Assembly: GCF_964340395.1 (NCBI RefSeq)
Contig: NC_135561.1
Span: forward strand, 8,318,732 to 8,382,731
DNA length: 64,000 nucleotides
Reading direction: 5' to 3'
From: Glandiceps talaboti
Lineage: Eukaryota; Hemichordata; Enteropneusta; Spengelidae
Each line of letters begins with the position of its first letter. Position 1 is the stretch's first letter. The position numbers were made by a program, and so were the translations under genes. The notes beneath the pieces are model-generated. The model saw only the letters and a program-made list of their open reading frames with translations. It had not been told where the DNA came from and made no database searches. Positions 61,890 to 64,000 of the stretch are shown here, piece after piece.

Positions 61890-62034
61890 ACATAATAAAT
61901 CTTACCCATTAATCTGTATATTCAGAAGACTTTTTAACATAGTTATTAACAGTAATGTACTGGTCCGACGGACCAAATTTGTGTGGTCCGCCCCCAAAAA
62001 ATTGTTAGTCCAGGACCCAGGACCATTGGATTTG

Positions 62035-62220
62035 TTCACCCCTGAACATCTCAGTATTAAATACAAATTTAAACCTGTTATCATTGAGGGTGTGAACATT
62101 TTCAAAATTGGGTTAGAAGTGTGAGAATGAAGTTCAGCAATTGCAATGATGCCAGACTCCCTCCCCTGTAATGAACATGTTTCGTTTAGTGAGCTTTTGT
62201 GACATTTTGTGACCGTCCCT
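62035..62220. mobile_element. MITE-like element, AGGGACG-TIR family, right half only
   Basis: TTAGAAGTGTGAGAATGAAG, TTCAGCAATTGCAATGATGC and the end TTGTGACCGTCCCT match the right halves of 35045-35497 and 47976-48400. The left half is absent. Confidence 0.7.
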
Positions 62221-62805
62221 TCAAATGTACATGTATATGTTTAATAAGCAAATGGCAAACTCTTCAAAAAAAGTTTAATTCATTCATCTTTACCTATTAG
62301 TCTTTCTACGCCTGTAATCTACTTAACTATCATCTGCATCATTGGACTTTACAAGCCACCGTACATCTTCTGACTTTCTACAATCCCCAGGGAAGATATC
62401 AACATGTGTACTTGAGGTCAAAGGTGAATTTTGTCTCATTCTCACCATTTTTTAGACAGTGCTACTGTAAACTTTTACCTAGGGAGTGGTCAAATTTGAT
62501 TTTTCATACAATGGAAAAGTCTGGTACTAAGACTGTAGAGTTATCAAGGTGTAGAATGTATCCAATTTTTGAAACTTAAAACTGCAGTTTTGTATTGATT
62601 ACAATAATGGATATTAATGAAAAATAAGAAAATATGATATTGATACAGTTAGGCCAAAAAAAACCCCCAGAATTGCTTCTGGTCAGGACATTTTGTCTAC
62701 AGTAGTGCAATGATGCAATTTTTTTTTAAAATTCACAACAAACCTGTCACTCAATCTACTATTTATGGCAGTTACTTGTCTTTTTATTTAGTAATTTAGA
62801 TCAAG

Positions 62806-62836
62806 TGTGTGTGTGTGTGTGGGGGGGGGGGGGGGC
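62806..62836. repeat. (GT)n then poly-G run
   Basis: About seven GT units lead into a run of about 15 G. Confidence 0.9.
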
Positions 62837-63689
62837 AGATGTCACTTGTTTGTCCATGATTGGCTCAGCAGTTGTCCTCACTAAAGTAGGGAGGGTCATT
62901 CTTGTGTTGACTGGATGGGCTGGACAAACACCCCCCAAAAAAAGACCGACGCAAGGGTATTTAAGTGATGTGACAATTCTTTTTTTTTTTGCCTCAGATA
63001 TTAAACTTCAAATACTATAAAACCATCTCAAAGTGTTAAATATTATCCGTCATAATTATTGCTGAGGTTCATTTTTTTAAAAACAATTACGCTAATTGAC
63101 TAAATTGATGACTTCTATTTCACGCAGTTATAAATGAAATAGTTGATCACGTTTGATGTGTGGTCTAGTCTGTTACACAGCATCAATGAAAAAAACGATG
63201 CCCTCACCACTAATCAGTCAATCGAAATGAACACCAGACCGACTCTCTCCTTGCACAAGATCATTCATGCAATCATAATCGAAATGTTATCTATGTGGCG
63301 AGTAGGAGAATAACACGTCTCTACGTTGGCAGTGACATGTATCGATGTCATGTCTTTCTACAGCAATTCAAAGACAGTAAATGATTGCCATTGATCAGAT
63401 ATAGATATCTACATAGTAGCTATGACCTTTACACTCTTTACATACATTGTAACCTCTCTACATAGATTTCTTGAACTAGAACATGTTTTCAGTATTGTGA
63501 CAACCCTCAGAACTGATTTGTGGAAGTATGGTTCTCTTCTGAAAAGTATATTAAGCAAATGAAATTGATAAAATGTTCATGCAAGTGATCAAAATGATCT
63601 ATAAATTATGATAGTTTATCAATCATTTGATAAATGAAACATTAAGGAAATGACATTCTCAATAAATGTTCCATAAAATACAGTCTTGA

Positions 63690-64000
63690 CTGTACATGTA
63701 GTGTATCAACCCATTCTTACCCATCTCAGGTCTGAGTTACCCAAATCTCAGCCCATTCTTACCCATGTCAGGTCGGAGTTACCCTAATCTCAACCCATTC
63801 TTACCCACTGATATCAAGTCTAAGTTACCCAGATCTCAACCTATTCTTACCCATCTCAGGTCTGAGTTACCCTCATCTCAGCCCATTCTTACCCATGTCA
63901 GGTCTGGGTTAACATGCACCAACTCATGGTTACCCATGGTTTCAGGTATTGGCTGATGTATCAACCCATTCTTACCCATGTCAGGTCTTAGCTAATGTGT
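63690..64000. repeat. 42-45-bp minisatellite running off the right edge
   Basis: Units contain CCCATTCTTACCCATCTCAG followed by GTCTGAGTTACCC. At least six units are seen, and the array is still running at the window end. The plus-strand frame with ILTHVRSEL is a repeat translation. Confidence 0.92.

Overview
This window looks like animal nuclear DNA, probably from a marine invertebrate. It is AT-rich, has long introns, and is crowded with simple-sequence tracts, minisatellites and short non-autonomous transposons. I cannot settle the phylum from sequence alone: the protein fits any bilaterian, and the repeat style suits a hemichordate, cephalochordate or lophotrochozoan. The first six bases are an EcoRI site, so the left edge may be a clone end. 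One gene can be assembled with confidence: the 5' two-fifths to half of an adenylyl cyclase-associated protein gene (CAP, Srv2/capulet family) on the plus strand. Six coding exons (9030-9198, 14270-14370, 15143-15220, 31273-31416, 32746-32831, 33303-33408) join through GT-AG introns into an uninterrupted 228-codon reading frame. It covers the N-terminal RLE-rich coiled-coil segment and the whole helical folded domain. A short 5'UTR piece precedes the ATG at 9030, and a promoter-like region with ETS-type motifs near 3380-3525 may hold the non-coding first exon. The proline-rich linker, WH2 and C-terminal beta-sheet (CARP) domain were not found in the 30.6 kb after exon 6, so the gene probably runs off the right edge. 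Layout: 1-3.38 kb, upstream DNA with tetranucleotide tracts and an interleaved inverted repeat; 3.38-3.53 kb, candidate promoter and first exon; 3.5-9.0 kb, first intron; 9.0-15.2 kb, exons 1-3; 15.2-31.3 kb, a 16-kb intron with very large microsatellites, including 45 perfect GGGC units; 31.3-33.4 kb, exons 4-6; 33.4-64.0 kb, no confident exon. That last part holds two LINE reverse-transcriptase fragments, one or two tRNA-derived SINEs, several MITE-like families and many minisatellites. At least eight dispersed repeat families recur in the window and are described with their copies. I found no convincing second protein-coding gene, no complete transposase, no canonical tRNA or rRNA gene and no CRISPR array. 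Nearly all long open frames are translated microsatellites. I do not see a new biological system. The most notable signals are structural: a tract whose neighbouring tetranucleotide blocks mostly differ by single bases, the interleaved inverted repeats, a tandem array that repeats a splice-acceptor-like motif, and a cluster of CRE/ATF-like sites in an intron.
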